A model generated the notes under the pieces. That model worked only from the letters and a program-made list of their open reading frames with translations. It was not told the origin of the DNA and made no database searches. A stretch of DNA of 64,000 bases from Didymodactylos carnosus (lineage: Eukaryota; Rotifera; Eurotatoria; Philodinida; Philodinidae). Below, in pieces: positions 48,801-59,860 of the stretch. The stretch is taken from positions 1 through 64,000 of the forward strand of contig CAJNOQ010000018.1 in assembly GCA_905250885.1 (NCBI GenBank), written 5' to 3'. The position numbers were made by a program, and so were the translations under genes. Within the stretch, counting starts at the first letter, position 1; each line of letters opens with the position of its first letter.

Positions 48801-48816
48801 ACGTACTCGACGGTAA
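42817..48816 (+). CDS. EMSY: EMSY-type ENT-domain transcriptional regulator
   Basis: Exons: 42817-42868, 43070-43247, 43313-43488, 43552-43692, 43945-44666, 44721-45328, 45445-45998, 46140-46331, 46387-46547, 46600-47079, 47156-47321, 47379-47460, 47545-47647, 47706-47882, 48799-48816. Every join keeps frame, giving 1269 residues, close to human EMSY. EMSY is a nuclear chromatin-bound repressor (BRCA2-binding in vertebrates, part of a SIN3/KDM5A complex). The ENT domain (residues about 8-95) matches closely: NISVLRTQGDLSKDKLPLLP and NVSRERHTTEVKRASYDEQ, followed by an EMSY-like NWEVEANY segment. The middle is Gln/Ser/Thr-rich with Q/H runs, as in the family. Basic patches at NKRIRQR and the final KRTRR could be nuclear signals. 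ATG 42817 is chosen because it is the only in-frame start giving the ENT helix; an upstream 5' exon is possible. The last intron holds two MITEs. Confidence 0.88.
47995..48395. mobile_element. Fold-back MITE in the last EMSY intron
   Basis: About 100-base inverted arms: the left starts ATTTTTCTAATAATTCAAAA and continues ggaaagagctagggcgatgg. The right is its complement (ending TTATTAGAAAAAT) with small differences. Inner arm words tatggaaagagcagtttatg and cttttcgcaagc are also mirrored. The middle has no coding content. Target duplication is not evident. The arms would form a stable hairpin in the pre-mRNA. Confidence 0.8.
48425..48753. mobile_element. hAT-like MITE in the last EMSY intron
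   Basis: The ends are CAGAGCTGGACAAG and CTTGC...TTTGCCCAGCTCTA, short inverted repeats of the form YAGAGCTGGRCAA. They are flanked by ATTTTCTC (48417-48424) and ATTTTCCTC (48754-48762), an 8-base duplication with one extra C. Inside are many copies of aagtcaagtc/gacttgactt, giving subterminal repeats. It lies 29 bases past the fold-back MITE. No transposase is encoded. Confidence 0.8.
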
Positions 48817-48917
48817 CAAACAATTATAATTAACGTTGAATTTTCAAGTGTTTGGCAGTTTTATGTAGATTTGTTACTTTGTTCCGAATCAAAGAACATC
48901 ATCACTTTATCTATATC

Positions 48918-48923
48918 AATAAA
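48918..48923 (+). terminator. Candidate poly(A) signal of EMSY
   Basis: AATAAA 102 bases past the EMSY stop, the first canonical hexamer downstream. Confidence 0.45.
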
Positions 48924-48929
48924 TATGTA

Positions 48930-50950
48930 CACATATTTTTTTGTTTGTCTCTATTTTTGTCTTATGTGTTATGTTGTTCTTGGTTATGAATGTGACGCTT
49001 AGTTAAGTTGATTTGATTCCTAATTTTTTTAGTTGCTGTTTTTTTCTCTCCTTTTATTATTGTAAATAGACCTTTTTGCTTTTTAAGACATTATATGTTT
49101 GAAAAGATGCCCACCTTCATCAATTTCGTGTCTTTTGTTTTTGCTCGAATTCATTCAGATTCTCTTTTGTTTGTTTTGCTTAGATTTTAGAGCCAAAGAC
49201 ATAAAGCTTATTTTTATTTCGTTTTTTCGTTTCTGATATGAAGAAAAGATGTTTGGCCATTTACTTTACTTCTGCCACGCTTATTTCATCTTTAACATAT
49301 TTTGTTTCTTTCTCTTTTGTTTTTCTCATATTGTATTTTTTCTGTTTCCTACGAAGCAACATCTGTTTTTCATTCGGACTTATGTGTGTGTGCGTGTTGT
49401 TTCTTTTTTGAAACATTATACGAAACGCTTGCTTTATTTTGCGTTAAGTAAAAATCGATTATTATGACATTTAATAGTACGCAACAGTATATACCCGATT
49501 AAATTTTGTACCATCTATTGCAAAAAGTTAAACATTTACGACTTTCAGCTAACTTATTAACTATGCAGCCATCAACTATTGTTAAGATTCTCTTTCGATC
49601 ACTTGAATGAATATTCGATAAAACTAATGAATAGCAGACATGGTCATTTAAAACCCGTCTACATTTGAAAAAATTTCGTATTTTTCAAAACGTTTTTTTT
49701 ATTTCTGCTCGTTTAGTAGCTTTGTGTGATTTCTCTATTTTAGGTACGTGCAAATTTTTGCAATGATCTTCGATTGACTTATAAGCTAACTTTTACTTAT
49801 TGTTGTAGAGTTGCATAAAATTAAGATCGAAAAGCAGCACATCTTGTACATTGTGTCATTCGGATTCTTTTTTTTCTGTTTTTTGCTTTATGAACAAAGA
49901 AGATGTAGAGATTGATTTCTTATTGTAAATAAATTACGCAGTCACGAACGTTGTTTTGGTTCAATCTCTATGGAACAGAACACGCACACACACATGTCTT
50001 GTTTATCTTGAACAATGAAAAAATATATATATTTTTTTTTGTTTGGTTTTATTCTGTTCATTTTTACGGGGAGAAAACGAAAGATCTTGTTTTATTGTAT
50101 TATTTTTTTTTTTGGTTTTCCTTTTGTTTGTACATATCCTCTCTATAAAATTATATTTATATCTATTACGCACACATACATACACCATAGCTGTATAATA
50201 AAATATGTTTATTTAGAATCGCTTGTGTTATTATTAATTATGTACATCTTTTCACTTTGCAATCTTGTCATTTACTAATGCTACCTTATATTTTCGGAAA
50301 AGAAAAAGACTGCACAGCTTATGATAGTTTAAGCTTACATATTCTGTTCAGTTACCGTGGAAAAAATCACGCGTTTAAAAGTTGTTAGACCAGTACGATG
50401 AGTGATATTGACCGAAACTGAAGAGAAAATATAATCCGATTTGATCGACTGTATTTTTCGATTTAAAAAAAAAAATTGTTTTCTAAAAGTTTTTATGAGA
50501 ATTTCTGCTTGCGAATAAAAGACATGTGCTGAAGACAAGGCATTTCTTCTGCACTCCTTATAAGTTGATATTTGTGTAACTTTTAAAATATCAGAAATGA
50601 AAGAGTAAGTGTAATACTAATACTCCAGCATCATTTAGACAACACTCGTACTCGAGAATTTTTACTTCCAGTCGAAAAGTTTTTTTTTGTGCCTCGATGA
50701 GCGAACTGATATGAAGATGTTTGTAAAAATTGCTTCAACTTAAAAGTGTCAAAAGAAGACTGATACGATATCTACTCAAGATTTATTACATTGAGCGTTG
50801 TATCTATTTTAGTAAGAGCTACTTAATCGATGTGAGCGAATCGATCTTAAACGAATTTTTTATTGATATTTTAATGTTATTTATAAGAATATGCGTTCAA
50901 AGATAGGAATAGTACTTTCACTAAAAGCTCTAGAACTACGATCTCAAGAA
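48930..50950. other. No gene recognised downstream of EMSY
   Basis: T-rich sequence after the EMSY end, with long T runs and short chance reading frames (such as around 49950-50280). No domain, splice-supported exon or RNA gene was seen. It may include distal EMSY 3' UTR. Confidence 0.4.
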
Positions 50951-50958
50951 GCAAAATA

Positions 50959-51413
50959 AACTTGTCCAAATACTAGTTTGATTGGATACCTCTTAGTGAA
51001 ATAGATTGAGTGCTCGATGTAATGACTCTTGAGTCAATTTTTTATCGGTTCTCTTTTGCTACATTTAAGTTGAGGCAATTTTTATTTATATTATTTACAC
51101 CATGAACTTAACTTCGTAATCTGAGATGAAAAATCTTGCATGTGTAAGTGAACGAGCACAATAAACTGTTAGTTTATTGCACGATNAACTTGTCCAAATA
51201 CTAGTTTGATTGGATACCTCTTAGTGAAATAGATTGAGTGCTCGATGTAATGACTCTTGAGTCAATTTTTTATCGGTTCTCTTTTGCTACATTTAAGTTG
51301 AGGCAATTTTTATTTATATTATTTACACCATGAACTTAACTTCGTAATCTGAGATGAAAAATCTTGCATGTGTAAGTGAACGAGCACAATAAACTGTTAG
51401 TTTATTGCACGAT
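50959..51413. repeat. Exact 227-bp tandem duplication across an N
   Basis: Bases 50959-51185 and 51187-51413 read identically (starting AACTTGTCCAAATACTAG, ending TTTATTGCACGAT), with a single N at 51186 between them. Exact identity on both sides of an N is what results when two overlapping contigs are joined without merging. It is probably an assembly artefact, so true sequence here is about 228 bases shorter. Confidence 0.9.
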
Positions 51414-51693
51414 TGAGCCTATGCTGTTATAATGTGTCACCACTTTACCGTTGCTCGCCTAAATTTTAGCAAAAACTGACTCCGATTAGAATTACAGAAT
51501 TTATGGATAGTTTCTAAATTTGTATTGACTAGTGACCAGCGGTTAAACGGAAACAGCAAGCGTTTAACACATCAAGTGTTCAGATATATATCCTTTTCCT
51601 TTGTTTGCCGATTTCTTTTTCATTGAAAGATGATTAAAAATAAAATTAGAATTAAATACTAAATATGGAATAAAACACTGCTTGATTAAAACA

Positions 51694-54600
51694 ATGCCAC
51701 GAGCGTCAGATAATCCAACAACAACAAAATTTTCGAACGAATGCAACGATTGTGGACAAACTGGTAAGTAACAATTCAAATGTTACTTCTAAACTGGTAT
51801 CTCTGAAAAGCCTTGTTTTGTTCTTATTTTAGGTACACAATGGTCTTCACTTAATCATGGTGTTTTATTATGTGATGAATGTTGTTCGGTTCATCTTAGC
51901 CTTGGAAGACATGTATCGCAAATTAAATCATTTAAACGTAGTCATTGGCCACCATCGCAATTGAATGTAGTTTAGATTACTATAAACAAAAGTTCACATC
52001 TCGACGACATTTTTTGTTTGTTTTAGTTGATACAAGAATTAAATCAAAATGGTGCTAATCTTGTATGGGAATATAACCTACTAGATCCACAAAATAAAGT
52101 TTTAAGAAAAAAACCAAATGCAAAAGACTCATTACCGTATGTATCTCTAATCATGCACGCTAGTTTAGTAAACGTTTTGATCAGGTGCCCAGATATAAGA
52201 TTAATCAGACTAAACATGAAACAATGGTTTCAATTAATTTCTCAACTTATACTTTCTTTTCATATAAAAAGACTAAATATGTATTGTATTAGTACCGAGA
52301 CAATTATCTAAGTATTCAATTATTAATAATTTAGTATAAAAGCGGATTTTATTCGAGCAAAATATCAACAGTTAGCGTATATAAATCGACTTAAAGATGA
52401 AACAAGTTTAACATTCGAAGATTTACATCAGGTACGGCTAGAGTAATTAAGGCGTAATGTATATTATTTTATTTTTTTTCTTCTTCGAAGCAACTTCATT
52501 CTATAGCTCGTACAGATAATGTAACAACCTGTCTACGATTTTTATCTCAAGGCGCTGATCCTAATTATAAAAATCCAGAAACTGGTACATCATCACTTCA
52601 CGTAGCTGCTAGTCGTGGACAAATGAATCAAGTCGAACTTTTATGTATATTTGGTGCTGATCCTGCATTTCCTGATAATTCGGGAATATCTCCTGAACAA
52701 CATGCAAGGTAAATCAATTCAATCTTGTTTTATATTTATGTACATTTATTATCATGGATTTTTAGATCAAATGGCTATATTGAATTAAGTGAACGTTTAG
52801 TCGAATTACAACATGAATTAACAGATCGTTTAACCTATTTCATTTGTAACAAAAGACCGGATCATAGGAATGGACAACATTTAATTATTCCAGATATCAG
52901 TGATAAGTGAGTGAATAATTCTTAGATTTCATATCTATCAACTAAAAATAAATCTACATTTCAATTTAGTTTAGATACATCGGATTCTTCACGATCGGCT
53001 CGACGAAAACTTCAACAGGTAACCGCCGTATATTCTGAAGTATCATAGTTTTATATATGTTTTTGTTCTAGTTACCTGATTCACTATTTGAAGATCTTGC
53101 AATGGATGTGTTTGATGAAGTGGAGCGACGAGAGTTAGACACAAGTAAATAATATTCATCTAATAACAAATAAAAAAGATTTCTGAGCAATTGTGGAATC
53201 GTAACTATATCTAGAAAACTATAGAGGAGAGCAGCGATTGGGTTTAATAATTGATTTTCATGCTACCATATTTATATACCGAATGAAGTAAAACTGTTTT
53301 AAGACTATTCATATCACCATCTATTATTCAAATTTTTATATTTTTTCTCTCTTTTAGTTTGGCATGCACAAGTTGAAAAACACTTACAACCCCTTTATGT
53401 TGTACCATTTTTACCTGTAAATTCAATATTTTCTGCTACAAGAAATCAGGTATGATTGAATCTTTATCATTTACAAAGGACAATTCATGAATTAAATTTT
53501 AAATCAAAGGGACGTCAAAAATTAGCGCGTTATGGCGTAAAAGAGTTTACAATATTAATTTATGACATACTAAATGAAATTCGTCGAAGACACTACGGTA
53601 TGCAATCTCCTGTTCAACAATCAAAATGTGAGTAAATTTTTGTGTAAAGATGATTGAATGATAAATGACATCATATTTCTACTCTTTTTATAGTTCACAC
53701 CATTCCACGTCAACATGTTAATATGAATAATAATACCTCTTTAATGTCGAATGATACGTTATTGCCAATGATGATGAATGGTATAGAGGGACAAACAGGA
53801 ACATTCTCAAATATTTACAATGGAACAACATCAAGTGCGCTGATAAATGCATTTATTGATTCGGACGATGAGCCATTGTATGATAAAGTGGCCTCTGACG
53901 AAGATTACAGTAGTTTACCAATAAATCATAGATCAAAATTAATACACAAAGATAAGCAAGCGAATAATATGCAAAAATTATTGAAAAGAATCAAAAAGGT
54001 TAATGATAGATTTGAAATTTTATTGGAAAGAAATATAATTCTTCCTTTTTAGAATTCATCACACGATTACATCAAAGAGCAAAGTCCTGACATACTTCAT
54101 TCTCCATCGGAGGTAATCTAGAAGTCGGTTTCTTTTATTCAATTATATAATTGTCTTTTTTTTAGAGTTTGAATTTATCGGATGTGTCGAATGAAGAAAA
54201 CCATATTCGTTTACAACAACAGCATCAACAACAACAAAATAATTTAAAAACAAGAGTAACCAATACGGAAACACAATTAAAATTTCTGTCCTGTGCACAT
54301 GTAGACTTAAAAAATGAGATTGCCGTATTACATCAGATGGTAAATGAGCTTTTAGTCTTAGACCAACAAGATTAATCAAATTATTTTTTTCTTCATTTAA
54401 GATACAACGTTTATTAGACGAAAGTCTCTTGAACAAAGTTGATCAACAAATGCTTGATATGGATAATCCGACAACGTCTCCCAATGATATTATGATGTCT
54501 AAACAATCAAAAACCTCTCGGATACAAAATAACGAAATAGTAATATCCACAACGACGACAACAAACACAACTACAAATGGCCATACTGATGGGAAGAATT

Positions 54601-56142
54601 TAGAAAAAGTAGGCTCAAAATCTTTTGTATTTGAGCATTTCAGTAAAACGTTTATTATATGTTTACCACTTTTTCTTGAATTACTGCTTATATCTAGCTT
54701 CATAAGCTTTCGATGTTAATTTCAAACAGGAGCTTACTTATCGAATCTGTAATACAGGATTCGAGAGGAAAAACATATTCAGTAGGTAATGATTTGAAAT
54801 TGTTTAAAAAGTCAGATTAAATTTTCTACTGTTATTTTCTCCTCACTTCTATCATGCCATTTGTCTTCGTTAATCAAAAACAATATATTGCATGTTGTTT
54901 TAGTCACTTAAATTACCTCACACATCACTGTTATTTTCATCAAAGTCACAAAAAGTATATTGTTTTGTTGTTGTTTGTTGTTGTTTATACAGTAAATATA
55001 TCGATACGATATGCTTTGGTTTACACTTTTTAGTCCAACTGTCAATTATTTGACAGTCAGAATCGAAAATCAAGTCCAATTATTGAAAGTGATTATGATA
55101 ATACGACCATACTCGATGATTCAGATAAGTATGTCTAAATTGCTTGCTAATCAAGAATATGCAAAGTATTCGAGTTCATGATCGCCATAAACATGTGTAT
55201 ATTTATTTTAAGATCGATAACATCTCCAAATCACACATCTGGTTCTTATAATCGTGAAAAAAGGTATGATAACGTCCTTCTCGTTAGGTATACCACGTAG
55301 ATTCCTATTTTTTTTTAATTTTAGATCAAGTCGCAGTATGCATCGATTTCCCTACGAAGATATTAAAATGAATTCATTAGCACATTCACGTCCGTTCAGA
55401 TCAACTGACTGGGTAAATGGTGGGCAACCATCTTCTGGAAGTCCTCTGGCATCAACAATATCTCCTGTTGTACCTTCATCATCGATGGCACCAAACGAAA
55501 TATTTGAACCTTCAGATATACAAGCCACTCGAGCCAGATCTTGCTCTGGTGGAAGAAATAAATCTGCAACTTCTCCAGCATGTGCACGGAAAGGTTGATT
55601 TCATTTTGTTTTACAGCTAAAGAATCTGTAAAATTTATATCGTGATCTGTTTTTAGTTCCATCTGGTCCATCGAGTTCTGATATTGATAAACGTACACGT
55701 AAAATCACGCATAGAATCGCCGAAATGTTTCAGCTTATAAAAGAAAATCAATTTGATTCGTATGTGTTCATTTCTTTTTATTGGTATGAATGACATTTTT
55801 TCCTCATTACAGGTTTTCAATGTGTGCTGATAGAATTAATCATTCGGTATACGATATGATCCGTCTGTTTCCTGAGGTAAAAGCGGTCAAGATGAATTTC
55901 GACGAAAACTAATTTTATTCGTTCCGCTTCAAATCAATTTGTTTTTTTATGTTTTCTTTTAGAATTATCTCACCGATGAAACTCACCGTAATCTTGAAAT
56001 GCTGACAACAGGATCAGAACATCTTCTTTTACATTCAAAAGAAAAACGTAATCGTAATGAACAAATTCAATTGATTATCGATGACTCTTATAATATTGCA
56101 TTAGCTCTGAAACGACTAGTAGTGTTACACCAACAACTATAG
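51694..56142 (+). CDS. GIT: GIT-family Arf GTPase-activating scaffold
   Basis: 21 exons: 51694-51763, 51833-51966, 52027-52136, 52335-52431, 52491-52708, 52766-52906, 52970-53018, 53072-53144, 53358-53449, 53510-53627, 53694-53998, 54053-54112, 54166-54339, 54402-54608, 54758-54781, 55034-55128, 55213-55263, 55325-55593, 55657-55759, 55813-55876, 55963-56142; 877 residues. GIT proteins inactivate Arf6 and, with PIX, scaffold Rac/PAK/paxillin signalling at adhesions and synapses. The Arf-GAP finger is C17-x2-C20-x16-C37-x2-C40 with catalytic Arg49 (SLGRH). Ankyrin repeats follow at about 140-235 (LHVAASRGQMNQVELLCIFG). Two Spa2-homology repeats are DLAMDVFDEVERRE (about 285) and GRQKLARYGVKEFTILIYDI (about 330). 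A coiled coil (PIX/dimer region) lies near 510-560. The C-terminal focal-adhesion-targeting helical bundle spans about 765-877. It is longer than human GIT1, mainly in the Ser/Thr/Asn-rich linker. One exon is only 24 bases and is the least certain. Confidence 0.93.
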
Positions 56143-56193
56143 GCAGTATGTCATCCTTCAAACAAAATTTCAGCTTGTCATCATTTAATATGA

Positions 56194-56199
56194 AATAAA
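56194..56199 (+). terminator. Candidate poly(A) signal of GIT
   Basis: AATAAA 51 bases past the GIT stop, followed closely by a second AATAAAA-like word. Confidence 0.5.
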
Positions 56200-58890
56200 T
56201 AATAAAAATGTGTAGTTTTTTTGTCCCATTTTTACGTCTATAACAGTGTGTATTAACGTGTTTCTTCTTTTCTACATTACTCGTGCTGTTGAGATTGAAT
56301 GTAGAACCACCACCTGATATTCGAATTAATTAATTTACACTTGAGAAGTATGTTATCTGCAAATACGTTTTCCAGTAGTGCAATGTTTTTCTTTATGGTT
56401 TCTTTCTCTTCTTAATACGTGCAGTATTTAATCTTTAAGACTTTTCAAGTCAATTGATAATCATTTTTCTCTCGTTTGTAATCTCTTTATCACAATTCTT
56501 GATAGATTTTGTTTTTTTTATTTCACTTGTTTGTGTTAGATGAACGCGATCAAAAAAAAGTTTAACGTATCTTTTCTATTTTCATTTCTTTGTGGACTGT
56601 CAAGCATTTCTTTTCTTGGTATATGTGTATGTTTGGAAAATTAATATATCTCTGATTGTGCATCTTGTTTTGTACTATTTTTTCGTCAGACATTTTCTTC
56701 CAATTCGTACATCTTTCTTTTTTACAATATTATATTTGAAATAATCGTCAATCTTAACGAGCAATTACATCAGCAGACATTCTATCAACTTCATACAACC
56801 AAAACCTTTGAACTATGAATATACGTATCTCGATGAACATAGAATGCAAGTTTTGAGCAAATTAAGAATAAGAATTTTGTTTTATGAATTCTGTTTTAGA
56901 GCCCTTCTTGACCGTTATACTACTATTTTCTCCTACTATGTGAGCTTTATTTTAAAAGAAAAAAAATAGAGAAAAGATGTCGTGAATAGAGAGGAATTGA
57001 CATACAAAAAAAAAGGGGGAAGAGGAAAACAAAAATGTAAAACAAAAACGTGTATTTTTCTAAATGGCGTTCGATACAACATCGATTTTTTTAGAAAACA
57101 AAAATGGTAACACTAAATAAACATTGTTATATAGAAACGGTGTTCAAACGACGCAAGAATGAAGATATATATAGCACAACAAGAAAAGAACTCAACGGCA
57201 TGAAATTGATCAAATTTAAGACACACCTGTTTGACAACAAACAGTAACGGCAAAGGTTCATTTCAATTTCGTGAAACAATTAGTAAAATTTGTTGCACTG
57301 TTGACCTACATTATAACGAGCGTAGAAAAAAAGAAAAAAAAGTGCACTTAAATTACAAACACTCTTATATCAGAAAACATGAATAATCGGGGGAGACAAA
57401 GTTTTTATGAAAGAGAGAAAGAGATTGTCTACATTTCTTTATTCTCCATAAAAATGGCATAGGCACACACACCAGCAAAGACAGTAATACTTTACAGACG
57501 AGTAAAACAAATACACATATGGTCTATTCTACAAGACTAGCATCAAAAAAATGTTGCACGCTTTGAAGAAAAAAAAGATACAAATGCACACATATTTTAT
57601 GTTTCGAAAGATGTTGGACGGGTTCGAAACTATTAAAAATTTTGCTGAAAAAACGAAAAACAATAGTTTTTTTGTCTTTTTGAAACTTTTTCTATATAAA
57701 ATAATTTTATTTATATGACTAATTGTATTTAATATCCACGTTGGAAAATGAAATAGAGATTTTCAAAAAATAAGCTTCTAAAAACAATGAAAGACGAGAA
57801 AAAGAAAAAGAGTGATATTGTTGAAGCATAATAAATATATACGTAGTTCCTGAGCAACAAGCAAGCGCGTAAGGAGGGAACATGTGTATATATAGATACA
57901 TATATGTGTATGTGTGTGCCAAATATCATTTTTACAATATGTGATTTTGTGTTTATGTTTGGATCTGCACAGATATTTAAAGACAAAAAAGAATCTGAAC
58001 AGTGCCAAACATAATGCCCTTTAAAGAAAAAAAGAAAGTAACAAAGAAAGAAAAGAAAACAGTGATCATTTACAGAAATTCTCGGCGCAGAATAAAATAA
58101 AGAGTAACACTTGAGAACAAAAATGTGTGTTCACCGTATGCTAATCTGTACAAATATACTGCCATGTAATCAATCAAAAAGAGAAAAGAGAAATTACCCA
58201 TGTCAACGAGATTCATAAAACATTGCCTGAAAAAGAACTACATTCTGAATGTTCGCATAAATAATCATCAACAAAAACATGTAGTTTTGGAAGACACTCA
58301 CACTAATGAAACACGAGGATAAGAACACACACACAACGGAAAACAACAAGCAATAAATAAAACACAAACATAAAAAATACGCAACGAGCACTCGGTTCAA
58401 TGTATAATATTGATAAATTAGTAATAATAACAATAACAAATAGATAGACAGAAAGACGTACAAAGAAAAAAATACTACTAATAGACCAATATGGTAACAA
58501 ATAAACACGAGGCAAGGACAAATTTTAACAACACAGAAAATTTGTCGGTGACAAATGGCACATGTACAAAACTAAGGCAACAGAAAACAACAAAACGCGA
58601 TGACTAGGCTTTGTCTCGCGAAAATAAAATCATTCTCTTAGAAGAAAAATAAAATACCATAATAACAACTGATGTTCATCTTTGTGAGTTTTGTTTGTTC
58701 GTCTCTCAAGGATAAAGATTAAAAGAAATGTTGAGACAGGTCGAAAGTGAGACGCGCGATAATAAACAAAAAAACACTCCTTTAGAAGAATTTTTTAGGG
58801 TGCAAAGTTAGAGTTAACAAATGTTGTTGTTAAAAAACATATATACACAAAAACAAAAAAAGAATGACTGAGTTTGCTTACCAGAACTGA
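56200..58890. other. Convergent intergenic region between GIT and the PNRC-like gene
   Basis: About 2.7 kb between the ends of two convergent genes. The first part is T-rich and the second A-rich on the plus strand, as expected for two facing 3' UTRs. No exon was supported. A GTAAGC donor-like site lies 9 bases past the PNRC-like stop on the minus strand, so a 3' UTR intron is possible. Confidence 0.45.
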
Positions 58891-59860
58891 TTACCCTTTA
58901 ACCGTTATAAAACCAATTCCTCCTGAATTATAGGCTCGATATTGTTTATGATAGTGTTGTGGTTGTTCATAATGATAATAATTATTATTGAAATAATTGT
59001 ATGAAGGTGGACGTGAACGTTGATATTGAGCTGTTGGTTTTGCATAGTAACTTTTTGAAGACAACCAACGCTTTGATTTTGTTGTGCGCGACGCATTATC
59101 ATTATCCGAACCTATTAATGTAGAATTTGACGAATTTGAACTTTCTAAAGTATTCGAATAAGATTATGAATAAGTAATATGATTTGATTATGGAAACTAA
59201 ACACTTACCTTGTTGATCTTCTTCTTCATCATCTACTGTCTTAATTTGATTTGTATCAGACATTCTTATTGGACTCATCATATTTGAAGCATTATTAGTT
59301 GATACGGCATCGGAGTTATTATTGTTTGTGGTTTCTTCATTATCAGATGATGTTGCTGAATCACTCAAGTACCATGAAACAGGTGGTTTAGGTAAATCTT
59401 TAACATCCAAAGGTGGCTCTTGATATGTATTATCACCACGTTTTGGCGAATAAAATACTGGTACAGCTGGTAATGAATGTGATGCAAGGGCTGTTGTTGC
59501 TGGCGATGTCCGTGATGTTGGAATTTTTTGATGGGAGCGTGTTTGTTGATAACGAATAGTGGAAGAAGGAGGATAAGATGTTGATAAATGATGATTATTA
59601 TAGTAATTTGAATAATGATAAGATGACGTTTTATTATTGTTGATTGCCATTGGATTTGCCTGATTACGTATCGTCGGACTTGATAAACAATGTTTCACTT
59701 TAGTACTATTATTATTATTGTTCGTTGAAACAGTTTTTGATAAATCAGGTATTGGTAATATACCAGGCGGATAATTACCATTAGGTAATAGAAATGACGA
59801 TGTCTTTGTTGGAGACACACTACTGTCTTTTAAATAAGAATTTTTACGATAATTTGGCAT
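58891..59860 (-). CDS. Proline-rich PNRC-like protein (possible decapping cofactor)
   Basis: Exons 59209-59860 and 58891-59144 with a 64-base intron (GTAAGTG...TTTAG) give 301 residues. Most of the protein is low-complexity (Asn, Ser, Tyr, His, Pro). The informative part is residues 145-164, YQEPPLDVKDLPKPPVSWYL, resembling the PNRC1/PNRC2 segment 'SEPPSP.VLPKPPSHW'. In PNRC2 this proline-rich motif binds the EVH1 domain of DCP1 and promotes mRNA decapping; PNRC proteins also bind nuclear receptors. A SLPAVPVFYSPK stretch just before it also fits. An acidic DDEEED run and a basic SKRW patch follow. The fit rests on one short motif, so an unrelated proline-rich protein is possible. It faces GIT tail to tail. 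Confidence 0.55.

Noticed and set aside
55396-55698. Minus-strand reading frame of 100 codons opposite GIT
   Set aside because: It is the complement of well-supported GIT exons and has no domain of its own.
57719-58521. Several overlapping minus-strand reading frames of 65-100 codons
   Set aside because: They are hydrophobic and low-complexity, overlap in different frames, and lie in A-rich sequence that fits a 3' UTR. No domain or splice support.
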